Origin: Sphingomonas sp. ERG5
GTDB lineage: Bacteria; Pseudomonadota; Alphaproteobacteria; Sphingomonadales; Sphingomonadaceae
DNA length: 40,057 nucleotides
Reading direction: 5' to 3'
NCBI RefSeq assembly: GCF_000803065.1
Contig: NZ_JSXI01000004.1
Location: 1 to 40,057, forward strand
Shown: positions 23,967-32,111 of the stretch, one piece after another
Numbering within the stretch: the stretch's first letter is position 1
Layout of the letters: each line of letters starts with the position of its first letter
Notes under the pieces: generated by a model
Told to the model about the DNA's origin: nothing
Databases searched by the model: none
The model's input: only the letters and a program-made list of their open reading frames with translations
Position numbers and translations under genes: made by a program

Positions 23967-25018
23967 CGGGCCTCCAGCCTTTTGCGAAACGGGGGCGGCG
24001 CCGGAAAGGCGAAGAAGCCCGGGGGCGCTGCGATCACTGTCGGGATAGCGGCGATCGCGACGGCGATAGTCGCGTCGGTCAGTGCGCGGGCCGGTGGCGC
24101 GGCGACGTCACCCTCGTCGATGGCCAGCGTCAGGTGGATATTGGGTCGGCCCTCGATCTGCACGTTCCAATGGCCCAGCCCCTGCTCGGGATGCAGTGTG
24201 GGATCGGCAGTCCACAGGATAGAGAGCGTGAATGCGATCCCGCTGGTAAGAGTCGCGGTCCATCGCCAGCGGGTCGCTGCGACGGTGCCCGCCGGGATCG
24301 TCCCTGCCGGCAGAAGGATGTCGCGCGGCGCGGTGGTGATTTCATGGGCCGCCGCGATGCTCATAACGGCATCGTCGAGGCCCTGCGCCGCGAGATGCAG
24401 CACCTCTGAGAAAAGTGCGGTGTAGAGTGCGGCGAGCGGGCCTCGCGTGATATCGTTCACCGTCGGATCGGCGCCGAAGCCCATCAGGCCGAAGACGAAC
24501 TCGGCTGATGCCATGGCAGAGGCATCGACCGTTTCGCTGACGCTGATCCGGCTGATGTCGTGGCACAGCCCGGTGGCGGCGAGGGTCAGACGTTCGACCA
24601 CGAAGCCCGGATTGACCCCCAACCCGGCGAGACTTGCGCTGCCCGCCGCGCATGCCGCCAGCAACGGTGCGGTATAATCCGCCCCATGCGCAGGCGGGTA
24701 ATGGAAGCCAGCGGTCGAAATCACGTTCTTGCCGCTGGCCAGAAGTCGCGCGACATCCGCGTTCATCGCGTCATAAGGGAGAGTGATGCGCGGCGTGTGG
24801 ATCACCATATCGGCGTCGAGCGCGAGGATCTCGGCAATATCACTGGTGCAGATCACTCCAGTGGCTGGGCGTTTTGCGAGATCGCCCGCATCGCGCCCCG
24901 CCTTGTCCGGTGAATAGACATAGACGCCGACCAGTTCGAGGTCGGGATGATCGATGATACGGCGCAGCGCGGTGCGGCCCATCGCGCCGGTGGCCCACTG
25001 GATAACCCTGATTGCCAT
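23963..25018 (-). CDS. DapB-like NAD(P)-binding oxidoreductase
   Basis: 351-residue protein of the group often annotated as dihydrodipicolinate-reductase-like or NAD(P)H-dependent amine dehydrogenase. It opens with a Rossmann motif, IQWATGAMGRTALRRI, followed by a beta strand (LELVGVYVYSPDKAGRDAG) and the conserved NVISTAGFHYP. The rest is an alpha/beta catalytic domain ending in a Pro/Phe-rich tail. It is longer than DapB (about 270 residues), and lysine synthesis is unlikely in this setting. Homologues occur in catabolic clusters of actinobacteria and sphingomonads, with reactions mostly unassigned. It begins 3 nt after the dioxygenase stop and overlaps the thiolase start by 4 nt. Confidence 0.78.
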   Translation of the reverse strand: MAIRVIQWATGAMGRTALRRIIDHPDLELVGVYVYSPDKAGRDAGDLAKRPATGVICTSDIAEILALDADMVIHTPRITLPYDAMNADVARLLASGKNVISTAGFHYPPAHGADYTAPLLAACAAGSASLAGLGVNPGFVVERLTLAATGLCHDISRISVSETVDASAMASAEFVFGLMGFGADPTVNDITRGPLAALYTALFSEVLHLAAQGLDDAVMSIAAAHEITTAPRDILLPAGTIPAGTVAATRWRWTATLTSGIAFTLSILWTADPTLHPEQGLGHWNVQIEGRPNIHLTLAIDEGDVAAPPARALTDATIAVAIAAIPTVIAAPPGFFAFPAPPPFRKRLEAR

Positions 25019-25021
25019 GGG

Positions 25022-26500
25022 TCAGGCCGGGACGCGACCGGCCTGGATGAACGCGCGGTCGGCCCATACCGCGTGCGTACCGCTGCTCAATTTGTGTGGA
25101 AGTGCGATGCGGCAGACCGGACCCGCGGCGAAGTTCTTCGCGTCGATCAGCACGCATTCGGACGTGCCGTGATTCTCGTCGATCAGGAAGCTGACGATAT
25201 AGCCGTCATCCTCGTCCACCGCGCCGATACGTGGAGCGAACGGCGCCTCGCTGGCATAAACGCCTTCGGGCAGGGTGATGCGCTCACTCTCGCCGGTGTG
25301 CAGGTCATGCTTGACCAAGCCGTTGAACAGGAACCAGCCGGGCTTCGAAGTTACGGAATAGGCATAGCGGTACGGTTTACCGGCGAATCGCGCACTCATC
25401 ATGCCGAATTCGACGACGTCGTCGCACAGCCGCTCTTCCTTCGTCTCGCCGGTCTTCAGGTCGAACCGCCAGCGATGCAGCTTGCTGCGGAAGCTGTGCA
25501 TGTCGAGCAGCGCCATCATATGTTCGTGGCCCTCGACCGATCCTTCAAGCGGACGCGGCGTCGGATCCTCCTGGAAATAGCCGTCGAGGATCAGCTCGTC
25601 GCCATCCTCATAGGCGTTGAGGAAATGCAGCACATAGCAGGGCGCGGCTTCGAACCATTTGATGTCCTGCGGCCCGCCATGGCGCGGCACGATCGCGAAA
25701 CGCGACGGCATATCGCGGTGGAAGCGCACTGCATGGATGTCGCGTTCGAGCAGCCGGGGATCCCAGAAGACGGGGAGATCGTTGAAGATCGAGTATTTCT
25801 CGCTGAATGCCATATCGTGCGGGAGGCGGGGGCCGGGCAAGGGGATAGGGATATAGCTTTTGAGCTTACCGTCAGCCCCGACCACGCCGTAATGCATGTA
25901 GGGTGCGTGCTTCGAATAATTGAAGAACAGCAGTTCGCCGGTCGTTTCGTCCACCTTGCAATGCGCCGACACGCCGTCGATCGGCGCCCATGGAGACACG
26001 CCGAGATCCTCCAGCGTCTCGGGATCGAGCGCATAAGCTTCGCCACACTGATAGAAGGTCGAGAGCAGCTTGCCGGCATGAACCACTACGTCGGTGCTGG
26101 CATTGTCCTTCAGGCTGCCATGCGCGCCAAAACCCGGACGCAATGACGTGCCGACTGGATCGGCGAGGCCGCCCCATAACGAACCGCCTGCTTCCTGCTC
26201 GGCCTGGAAACAGCGCGTGCGTACGAAGCGGTTACGGTACGATGCCTTGCCGCCCTGGAACGAAATCTGGTGAATCATTGCATCGGCGTCGAAGGGATGG
26301 TGGCGGCCCAGCGGCTGGTGCACCTGATTTTCGGTATTCCGGAAATAGATGCCGTCGATGTCGGACGGGATTACGCCCTCGATAACGTCGAGGTCCTCGG
26401 CATCGACCTCTTCATGCAGCGGCGTCCATGCGCCGTTGAGATAGGGGTGATTGCTTGGCTTGAGGCTGGTGACGACCGGGAGATGTCGTTCGAGCTTCAT
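25022..26500 (-). CDS. Carotenoid-oxygenase-family (lignostilbene/apocarotenoid) cleavage dioxygenase
   Basis: 492-residue non-haem Fe(II) dioxygenase of the carotenoid cleavage family, a seven-bladed propeller that splits a C=C bond with O2 to give two carbonyl products. The four iron-binding His are visible: His180 (VSAHCK), His228 (LPHDMAF), His292 (VLHFLNAYE) and His476 (GTHAVW). The family block FDADAMIHQISF...YRNRFVRT is at about 70-95. The length fits bacterial stilbene or apocarotenoid cleavage enzymes. There is no signal peptide, so it acts in the cytoplasm. It is the first gene of a four-gene operon with AAGGACG upstream, and a conserved 16-bp element lies 63 nt before its ATG. The CoA-ligase partners favour an aromatic or terpenoid substrate, which is inference. 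Confidence 0.9.
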   Translation of the reverse strand: MKLERHLPVVTSLKPSNHPYLNGAWTPLHEEVDAEDLDVIEGVIPSDIDGIYFRNTENQVHQPLGRHHPFDADAMIHQISFQGGKASYRNRFVRTRCFQAEQEAGGSLWGGLADPVGTSLRPGFGAHGSLKDNASTDVVVHAGKLLSTFYQCGEAYALDPETLEDLGVSPWAPIDGVSAHCKVDETTGELLFFNYSKHAPYMHYGVVGADGKLKSYIPIPLPGPRLPHDMAFSEKYSIFNDLPVFWDPRLLERDIHAVRFHRDMPSRFAIVPRHGGPQDIKWFEAAPCYVLHFLNAYEDGDELILDGYFQEDPTPRPLEGSVEGHEHMMALLDMHSFRSKLHRWRFDLKTGETKEERLCDDVVEFGMMSARFAGKPYRYAYSVTSKPGWFLFNGLVKHDLHTGESERITLPEGVYASEAPFAPRIGAVDEDDGYIVSFLIDENHGTSECVLIDAKNFAAGPVCRIALPHKLSSGTHAVWADRAFIQAGRVPA

Positions 26501-26563
26501 GGGGTCGTCCTTATATCTTGGGCAATACCGGCCATTACTTGAATGGCGGGCCTAACATTGTAG

Positions 26564-26579
26564 GTCTTTTAAAGCAAGT
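26564..26579 (-). promoter_or_regulatory. Shared 16-bp element, copy 1 (dioxygenase operon)
   Basis: On the - strand it reads ACTTGCTTTAAAAGAC, followed closely by TACAAT, a good -10-like hexamer. It matches elements upstream of three other transcription units in this locus and is oriented toward the dioxygenase gene. Just downstream, GCCATT/AATGGC (26531-26547) forms a small perfect inverted repeat in the leader. Confidence 0.6.
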
Positions 26580-26581
26580 AA

Positions 26582-26610
26582 CGGCGGTGACAATCGCGCT
26601 GCCACCGCCG
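26582..26610 (-). terminator. Likely terminator of the TonB-dependent receptor gene
   Basis: CGGCGGTG and CACCGCCG form a perfect 8-bp stem with a 13-nt loop, starting 19 nt after the receptor stop on the - strand. The following - strand sequence (TTACTTGCTTT) is moderately T-rich. It would separate the receptor transcript from the dioxygenase operon, which then has its own promoter. Confidence 0.5.
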
Positions 26611-26629
26611 GTCAAGTGCCTGGGTGCAA

Positions 26630-28891
26630 TCAGAATTTGCCCGAAAGACGCACGCCGTACGTGCGTGGCGCACCATAAAGCGAGGCCTCGTCGCCGAGGA
26701 ACGGGATCACGCTGGTGCGATACAGCTTATTGGTCAGGTTCTTGGCCCAGAGCGTGACCCCCCAGCGATCATCCTTCCTGCCAAAGCCGATCCGCGCATC
26801 GAGCAGGCCATAACCAGGCTCGAAATTCAGATTCTCCGGACCGTAGAAGAACTTGTCCTGGTACGTGTAATCAGCGTGCGCCTTGATCACATAGTCGTCA
26901 CCGACTGGCAGCTTGTAGTCCGCGGCGACCGAATATTGATAGTCCGCGGTGCGCGCCAGCTTGTTGCCGGTATAGTTCAGGTTACGGTTGCGATCGACAT
27001 AGTCCTTGTACTTGGCATCCAGCAGCGAGCCCGAGCCGGAGATCGACAGGCCATCGGTGATGGCGATCGACAATTCGCCTTCAATACCCTGGATCTTTGC
27101 GCTGGCGGCGTTGGTCACGACGGTGGTGAGCAGCACGTCATCAAGCTGTTCGACTTGCAGGTTGCTGAAATCGAGCCGGAACGCGGCGAGGTTCAGGCGT
27201 ACGCGGCGGTTGAACAGATCGCTCTTGAAGCCGACTTCATAGTTCCAGGCGGTTTCCGGATTGAACGGGCGCGACGCAGTGGCCGCATCCGGCGTGGCGG
27301 CCTGCCAGCCGCCGCCCTTGAAGCCTTTCGCCGCCGAGGCATAGAGCAGGATCGAGGGTGTGGCTTTCCACTCCAGCGCGAAACGGGGCGTGGTTTCGCG
27401 CCAGGTCTTTTCGACATGAACATTGTACGGCGTCTTGAGCGGGGCGGGCGAGAGGATGTCGCCGGCCGGACCGAAGCTCAGGATGCGCGCGGTCGCATCC
27501 ATGTCCTTGTGATCGATCGTATAGCGCGCGCCGGCCGAGAGGGTCAGGCCGGAAAGGATTTCATATTCCAGTTCGCCGAATGCGGCATAATTCGATGTCA
27601 CGCCACTTTGCGCGAAGATATTGTCGCCATCGAGGCTGTCGCGCGTGCCGCCGGGGCCACCAGGCAAGGCCGAGCGTGCGGTGTTCTGCGAACTGCGCCT
27701 GGTATCCTCGCGCAGATAATAGAGGCCGAACAGCCAGCTGAACGGCCCGCTTTTGTCAGAAGCAAGGCGTACTTCTTGTGTGATGCCAGTATATTTTTCC
27801 GACTGGGTCAGCACCGAATCGGTGAAGGACGGCGGCGCGCCGGCACCCGCCTGGCTGAAGCGCTGACCGGAATTGCCAATGCGCACCGCGGCAAGATAGG
27901 TCAGCTTGGCGCTGCCCAGATCATAATCCATCCGCCCGGTGAAGCCGTAGGTATTCCGCCGGTTATATTGCAGGTACGGCGTTTCGGTGACGCGTGGGTC
28001 CTTGGAGATCTGGCCGGTGGTGATCGGACCGATCCCGGGACGCGTCGGATCGTCGACTGCATGGCGGGCCTGGCCGCCGCCTTCGTCATGGCTGGCATCG
28101 GCGATGAAGTTGAAGGTCAGCGCGTCGCTGGCATTGATCAACAGGGATGCGCGCCCGGCATAGCCGTCGGTGTCGTCCAGTTCCTGGCCGTTGACGATGT
28201 TGCGGCTGAAGCCGTCGTGCCGGTTCTGCTGGAATGAGATGCGTGCCGCGGTTGAGTCCGACAATGCGCCGGTGACATTGGCCTCGGACTGGATCGTACC
28301 ATGGCTGCCGACCGAGACGTACCCGCCGCCGCCGAAATCGAACTTCGGTGTGGCCGTGATGATGCTCACCGCGCCGCCTACGACATTCTTGCCGAAGATC
28401 GTTCCTTGCGGTCCGCGAAGGACTTCGACGCGCTCGACATCGAAGATCGGCGGCGTCGCCGACCCGCGGCGACCGATATAGACCTCGTTGACGAACAGGC
28501 CGATCGAAGGATCGGCGCTGGCGCTGGTCAGGCGGACGGTGCCGACGCCGCGAATGAATGATTCTTGTTCCAGCGAACCCTGCGCCTGGAAGGTGAAGCT
28601 CGGCGTGCGACCGGCGAGTGCGGAAAGGTCGGTGATCTGGCCGTCGCGCAGCGCATTGCCGCTGAAGGCAGTGACCGCGATCGGCACATTCTGCAGGCTT
28701 TCCTCACGCTTGCGCGCGGTGACGATAATGTCTTCCAGCTGCGGGCCCTCGGATTGCGCGACGGGTACGTCAGCCGATGTTTCTGCTGCTGCGGTCGATT
28801 GCGCGAATGCCGGCAGGCCTGTGCCGAGCGCGGCGATGCTCGCCGATGTCAAAGCCAAACGCACAACACGCGCACAGGTGATTGCGGCCAT
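26630..28891 (-). CDS. TonB-dependent receptor
   Basis: 753-residue outer-membrane active transporter. ATG 28891 has GGGAGGGAC upstream; an in-frame TTG 15 nt further up would bury that site. Sec signal about 1-31 (cleavage after AFA), then a TonB box/plug start (LEDIIVTARKREESLQNVP, typical of sphingomonads), plug domain (about 55-170, FIRGVGTV...VEVLRGPQGTIFG) and a 22-strand-type barrel ending YGVRLSGKF with terminal Phe. No STN domain is present, so it is an importer rather than a transducer. Receptors of this iron-complex outer-membrane receptor class in sphingomonads often import aromatic or hydrophobic compounds. It is transcribed divergently from the catabolic operon and has its own copy of the 16-bp element, so it probably imports the pathway substrate. 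Confidence 0.92.
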   Translation of the reverse strand: MAAITCARVVRLALTSASIAALGTGLPAFAQSTAAAETSADVPVAQSEGPQLEDIIVTARKREESLQNVPIAVTAFSGNALRDGQITDLSALAGRTPSFTFQAQGSLEQESFIRGVGTVRLTSASADPSIGLFVNEVYIGRRGSATPPIFDVERVEVLRGPQGTIFGKNVVGGAVSIITATPKFDFGGGGYVSVGSHGTIQSEANVTGALSDSTAARISFQQNRHDGFSRNIVNGQELDDTDGYAGRASLLINASDALTFNFIADASHDEGGGQARHAVDDPTRPGIGPITTGQISKDPRVTETPYLQYNRRNTYGFTGRMDYDLGSAKLTYLAAVRIGNSGQRFSQAGAGAPPSFTDSVLTQSEKYTGITQEVRLASDKSGPFSWLFGLYYLREDTRRSSQNTARSALPGGPGGTRDSLDGDNIFAQSGVTSNYAAFGELEYEILSGLTLSAGARYTIDHKDMDATARILSFGPAGDILSPAPLKTPYNVHVEKTWRETTPRFALEWKATPSILLYASAAKGFKGGGWQAATPDAATASRPFNPETAWNYEVGFKSDLFNRRVRLNLAAFRLDFSNLQVEQLDDVLLTTVVTNAASAKIQGIEGELSIAITDGLSISGSGSLLDAKYKDYVDRNRNLNYTGNKLARTADYQYSVAADYKLPVGDDYVIKAHADYTYQDKFFYGPENLNFEPGYGLLDARIGFGRKDDRWGVTLWAKNLTNKLYRTSVIPFLGDEASLYGAPRTYGVRLSGKF

Positions 28892-28944
28892 TTCAGTCCC
28901 TCCCAAAAATTTCGCCCGGCCTTTTGGCCGTGTCCGCTAACTCA

Positions 28945-28960
28945 GTCTTTTTAAGCAAGC
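28945..28960 (-). promoter_or_regulatory. Shared 16-bp element, copy 2 (TonB-dependent receptor)
   Basis: On the - strand it reads GCTTGCTTAAAAAGAC, 53 nt before the receptor ATG and oriented toward it. It differs from copy 1 at two positions. A CGGCC/GGCCG stem with TTTT loop (28917-28930) lies between it and the gene. Confidence 0.6.
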
Positions 28961-28982
28961 CGATGCTGTTTTCGCCAAAGTG

Positions 28983-28998
28983 ACTTGCTTGTCAAGAC
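28983..28998 (+). promoter_or_regulatory. Shared 16-bp element, copy 3 (NTF2/MFS genes)
   Basis: Reads ACTTGCTTGTCAAGAC on the + strand, 70 nt before ATG 29069. It matches the core CTTGCTT and AGAC of the other copies and differs in the central three bases. Its centre lies 38 bp from the divergent copy 2. Confidence 0.55.
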
Positions 28999-29035
28999 TT
29001 ACTCGTTGACAGCCGCGCCGTGCTGCGCCAACCTC

Positions 29036-29051
29036 ACTTGCATAAAACGAC
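29036..29051 (+). promoter_or_regulatory. Weaker 16-bp element, copy 4
   Basis: Reads ACTTGCATAAAACGAC, two mismatches from the best consensus, 17 nt before ATG 29069. Its centre is 53 bp (about five helical turns) from copy 3 in the same orientation. It would overlap the transcript start or leader, so it may be a secondary operator. Confidence 0.4.
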
Positions 29052-29068
29052 TGTCATAGGAGAGCAGC

Positions 29069-29521
29069 ATGACCGACACGGCAATGGACACGCGCAATGG
29101 CGCATTTGGCGATGCTGGAAGCGACACCCGCAAGATCGACATCGCGAATCAGATGATCGCCGCATGGAAGGCGATGGATTGGGATGTCGCCGCTGCGCTG
29201 TTCACCGAAGACGGCGTGCTGCATTCGATGATGGTCGATCCGATCGAGGGCCGCGATGCGATCCACAAGCGCATTTCGGGTCTGGGAGAGCTGGCGACGG
29301 AGATCATCCTCGATGTCAGCAACATGGGCGTGATCAACGGCATCCTGTATATGGAGCGGGTCGATCGCTTCGTTTACAACGGCAAGACAGGCGCGGTGCC
29401 GGTGACCGGCGTATTCGAATTCGAGGGCGACCTGATCAAGGTGTGGCGCGAATATTATGATCGCGGGCAGCTGCTGCGCGAAATGGGCGTCGCGCAGGAC
29501 TTCGACCACGAGACTCGCTGA
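29069..29521 (+). CDS. Limonene-epoxide-hydrolase-like NTF2-fold protein
   Basis: 150-residue cytoplasmic protein of the NTF2/SnoaL superfamily, closest by eye to limonene-1,2-epoxide hydrolase (LEH). It shares the LEH pattern ERVDRF (the catalytic Arg and Asp of the LEH triad), GVFEFEGDLIKVW and the W-x-x-Y-x-D end, here WREYYD. The third acidic residue (Asp132 of LEH) is Glu here, and the LEH water-positioning Tyr and Asn appear as Leu and Ser (VLHSM), so epoxide hydrolysis is possible but uncertain. AGGAGAG precedes the ATG. It ends 1 nt before the transporter gene and is preceded by copies 3 and 4 of the shared element. Confidence 0.78.
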   Translation: MTDTAMDTRNGAFGDAGSDTRKIDIANQMIAAWKAMDWDVAAALFTEDGVLHSMMVDPIEGRDAIHKRISGLGELATEIILDVSNMGVINGILYMERVDRFVYNGKTGAVPVTGVFEFEGDLIKVWREYYDRGQLLREMGVAQDFDHETR

Positions 29522-29522
29522 T

Positions 29523-30845
29523 ATGACTGGCGAGGCCGATTGGCCGAGTCCCGCGCGCAGTTGGTTCGCGGTGGCGGTGCTGACGCTCGGCTACACCGTG
29601 TCGTTCGTGGACCGCACGATCCTCAGCCTGCTGATCGATCCGATCAAGGCCGATCTCGGGCTCAGCGACACGCAGATCGCGCTGCTGCAAGGGCTGGCAT
29701 TCGGCTTGTTTTACACCGTGATGGGCATGCCGCTCGGCTGGCTGGTCGATCGTACCTCGCGGCGGCGGGTTGTGGCGATCGGCGTCACTACCTGGTGCCT
29801 GGCGACGGCGGCCTGCGGACTTGCGGGGAATTTCTGGCATTTGTTCGTCGCGCGAATGGGCGTGGGTGCGGGAGAAGCGAGCCTGTCCCCGGCGGCGATC
29901 TCGATGATCGGGGACAGTTTTCCGGCCGAACGACGGGCATTTCCGATCAGCGTCTATTCGATGGCCTCCTCGGTCGGCGCAGGCCTTGCGCTGATGGTCG
30001 GCGGGACGGTGATCCAGTTGATCTCCGCGCAGCCGCGCTTCGCGTTGCCACTGCTGGGCGACGTCGCGCCGTGGCAGGCGACTTTCATCATTGTCGGCCT
30101 TGCCGGCCTGGTCGTCGTGGTGCTGCTCGCATTCGTCACCGAGCCGGTGCGGCGAGACGTGCTGGTGCGCGAGGAGACCGGCAGCGGGCTGATCCCGCAC
30201 CTCAAACGGCACCGCGCGTTTCATCTTCGTCATCTCGGCGGCATGGCGCTCTATTGCGTGCTGATTTACGGTGTTCTCTCCTGGATGCCGGCCTATTTCA
30301 TTCGTACCTTCGGCTGGTCGCCGGGGCAGGTCGGGCTGCGCTACGGTCTCATCGTAACGGTGTTCGGTGGTTTTGGGCTGGCGGGCGCGGGATGGCTTGC
30401 CTCGCATCTTGCGATACGCGGGATGCGCGCGGCGAGCCTGAAGATCACCGGCTGGTCGATCCTGATCGTCACGCCGCTGCTGGTCGCCGCCTGTCTCGCG
30501 CCGGACGGCTGGACCGCGCTGTTCATTCTTGCGCCGGCGATGATCGCCTTCACGGCATCCGGCGGGCTGGCGGTGTCGGCTCTCTGTGACGCGGCGGCGG
30601 GTAACCTGCGCGGGCGCACCGCCGCGCTCTATTATTTCGTTCTCGGCATGGTCGGGCTGACGATTGGCCCGGTCAGCGTGGCGCTGATCACCGAACATGT
30701 CTTTGGCAACCCCAATGCGCTCGGTCCGGCGATCGCGCTGGCGGCGGCCGTGCTCGGGCCAATTGCTGGGCTGATGGTGTTGAGTGCGATCGGTCCGTTC
30801 ATTCGCGCGGTGGATGCGCTTGCCAAACCCGTCATCAAGACATAA
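29523..30845 (+). CDS. MFS transporter (spinster-like)
   Basis: 440-residue inner-membrane transporter of the major facilitator superfamily with about 12 predicted helices. The start ATG 29523 lies one base after the preceding stop; an in-frame upstream start would overlap that gene. The loop 2-3 signature GWLVDRTSRRRVV matches the MFS consensus G-x-x-x-D-R-x-x-R-R, and the first helix carries SFVDRTILSLLIDPIKADLG, typical of spinster-type carriers in sphingomonads. It probably moves the pathway substrate or an intermediate across the inner membrane, complementing the TonB-dependent receptor across the outer membrane. The direction of transport cannot be read from the sequence. Confidence 0.88.
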   Translation: MTGEADWPSPARSWFAVAVLTLGYTVSFVDRTILSLLIDPIKADLGLSDTQIALLQGLAFGLFYTVMGMPLGWLVDRTSRRRVVAIGVTTWCLATAACGLAGNFWHLFVARMGVGAGEASLSPAAISMIGDSFPAERRAFPISVYSMASSVGAGLALMVGGTVIQLISAQPRFALPLLGDVAPWQATFIIVGLAGLVVVVLLAFVTEPVRRDVLVREETGSGLIPHLKRHRAFHLRHLGGMALYCVLIYGVLSWMPAYFIRTFGWSPGQVGLRYGLIVTVFGGFGLAGAGWLASHLAIRGMRAASLKITGWSILIVTPLLVAACLAPDGWTALFILAPAMIAFTASGGLAVSALCDAAAGNLRGRTAALYYFVLGMVGLTIGPVSVALITEHVFGNPNALGPAIALAAAVLGPIAGLMVLSAIGPFIRAVDALAKPVIKT

Positions 30846-30861
30846 ACTTGTTTAAAGAGAC
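30846..30861 (+). promoter_or_regulatory. Shared 16-bp element, copy 5 (SCP-x thiolase operon)
   Basis: Reads ACTTGTTTAAAGAGAC on the + strand, starting at the base after the MFS stop codon and 29 nt before ATG 30891. It shares 13 of 16 positions with copy 1. It implies an internal promoter or control point for the genes that follow. Confidence 0.55.
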
Positions 30862-30890
30862 CGACTAATTTTCGGCGAATCGGAGCGGAC

Positions 30891-32111
30891 ATGACCTATA
30901 TCCTCGGCGGCTGGCAGAGCGATTTCTCCGACAATTGGGCACGACGCGGCATCGATATGGCCGATGCGTTTTCGGAAACGATCGCGGCCGGGTTGGACGC
31001 GGCGAAGCTCGACCCGAAGGATGTCGAGACCGGCCATGTCGGCAATTTCGTCGGCGAATTATTCGCGGGGCAGGGTTTGCTCGGCGGTTTTTTCGGATTG
31101 GTCCATCCCGATTTCGATGGCCTGCCGACTTCGCGCCATGAAGCGGCCTGCGCTTCTGGTTCGGTTGCGATCCTGGCCGCCACAGCAGAGCTCGAGGCTG
31201 GGCGCTACGATCTCGCCTGCGTGATCGGCATGGAACAGATGCGCAATGTTCCCGGCAAGCAGGCAGCGGCCAATCTCGGCGCGGCGGCATGGACTGGGCA
31301 TGAGTTTGGCGATGCCGAGTTCGTCTGGCCGCGGGCCTTTTCCGACCTCACCGAGGAATATGACCGCCGTTATGGCATCAATGCGCGCCATCTGCGTCGT
31401 ATCGCCGAGATCAATTTCGCCAACGGCAAGCGCAACCCCAACGCCCAGTCGCGCGGCTGGGCCTTCACGCCGGAAAGCTTCACCGAGGACGATGAAGCCA
31501 ACCCCGTCGTTGAGGGCCGCATGCGCAAGATGGATTGCGGGCAGGTGACCGATGGCGCCAGCGTCATCTTTCTCGCCTCGCCGAAGCGCGCCGCCGATTA
31601 TGCAAGGGAACGCAATATCCCGCTCGAAAGCTTGCCGCGTATCACCGGCTGGGGGCATCGCTCGGCGCCGATTTCGTACAAGCGCAAGGTTCAGGCGAGC
31701 GAGAATCAGGCCTATGTGTTCCCGCAAGTGAAGCGCGCTGCCGATGAGGCGCGTGCCCGCGCTGGCATTACGCTCGACTCGGTCGATGCGATCGAACTCC
31801 ACGACTGCTTCACCACCACCGAATATATGGCGATCGAACATCTCGGCATCGCCGCGCCCGGGGAGGCATGGAAGGCGATTGAGGATGGTAGCATTGAGGT
31901 TGGCGGACGCATTCCGGTCAATCCGTCGGGCGGCCTGATCGGCTGTGGTCATCCGGTCGGCGCGACCGGCGTGCGCATGGCTCTTGACGCCTTCAAGCAG
32001 GTGACCGGTTCCGCCGGCGACTATCAGGTGGACGGCGCGAAGACCGTCCAGACGCTCAATATCGGCGGCTCGACGACGACGACGGTCAGCCTGGTCGTGC
32101 AAGTCGCGTGA
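30891..32111 (+). CDS. SCP-x-type thiolase / acetyl-CoA acetyltransferase
   Basis: 406-residue thiolase of the sterol-carrier-protein-x-like subgroup. The nucleophilic Cys is in HEAACASGSVAI, the HDCF motif (ELHDCFTTTEY) replaces NEAF as is typical of this subgroup, and the GHP motif is in NPSGGLIGCGHPVGATG. Such enzymes cleave 3-ketoacyl-CoA thioesters, often with bulky or branched chains as in steroid side-chain or terpenoid breakdown. GGAG lies upstream of ATG 30891. Its stop overlaps the next gene's GTG. The active site looks intact, unlike the thiolase-like protein encoded at 22818, so this is probably the true thiolytic step of the pathway. Confidence 0.87.
   Translation: MTYILGGWQSDFSDNWARRGIDMADAFSETIAAGLDAAKLDPKDVETGHVGNFVGELFAGQGLLGGFFGLVHPDFDGLPTSRHEAACASGSVAILAATAELEAGRYDLACVIGMEQMRNVPGKQAAANLGAAAWTGHEFGDAEFVWPRAFSDLTEEYDRRYGINARHLRRIAEINFANGKRNPNAQSRGWAFTPESFTEDDEANPVVEGRMRKMDCGQVTDGASVIFLASPKRAADYARERNIPLESLPRITGWGHRSAPISYKRKVQASENQAYVFPQVKRAADEARARAGITLDSVDAIELHDCFTTTEYMAIEHLGIAAPGEAWKAIEDGSIEVGGRIPVNPSGGLIGCGHPVGATGVRMALDAFKQVTGSAGDYQVDGAKTVQTLNIGGSTTTTVSLVVQVA

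Noticed and set aside
25022..26146. Open frame opposite the dioxygenase gene
   Set aside because: The dioxygenase frame shows all four iron-binding His; the opposite frame has no recognisable domain.
26533..26545. ACTTGAATGG as a further copy of the 16-bp element
   Set aside because: Only the first five bases match; it is instead the loop and arm of the GCCATT/AATGGC inverted repeat.
26624..28237. 537-codon open frame opposite the TonB-dependent receptor
   Set aside because: A shadow of high-GC coding; no motifs, while the - strand frame has plug, barrel and terminal Phe.
28892..28906. TTG start five codons upstream of the receptor ATG
   Set aside because: Those codons contain the GGGAGG ribosome-binding site for ATG 28891.
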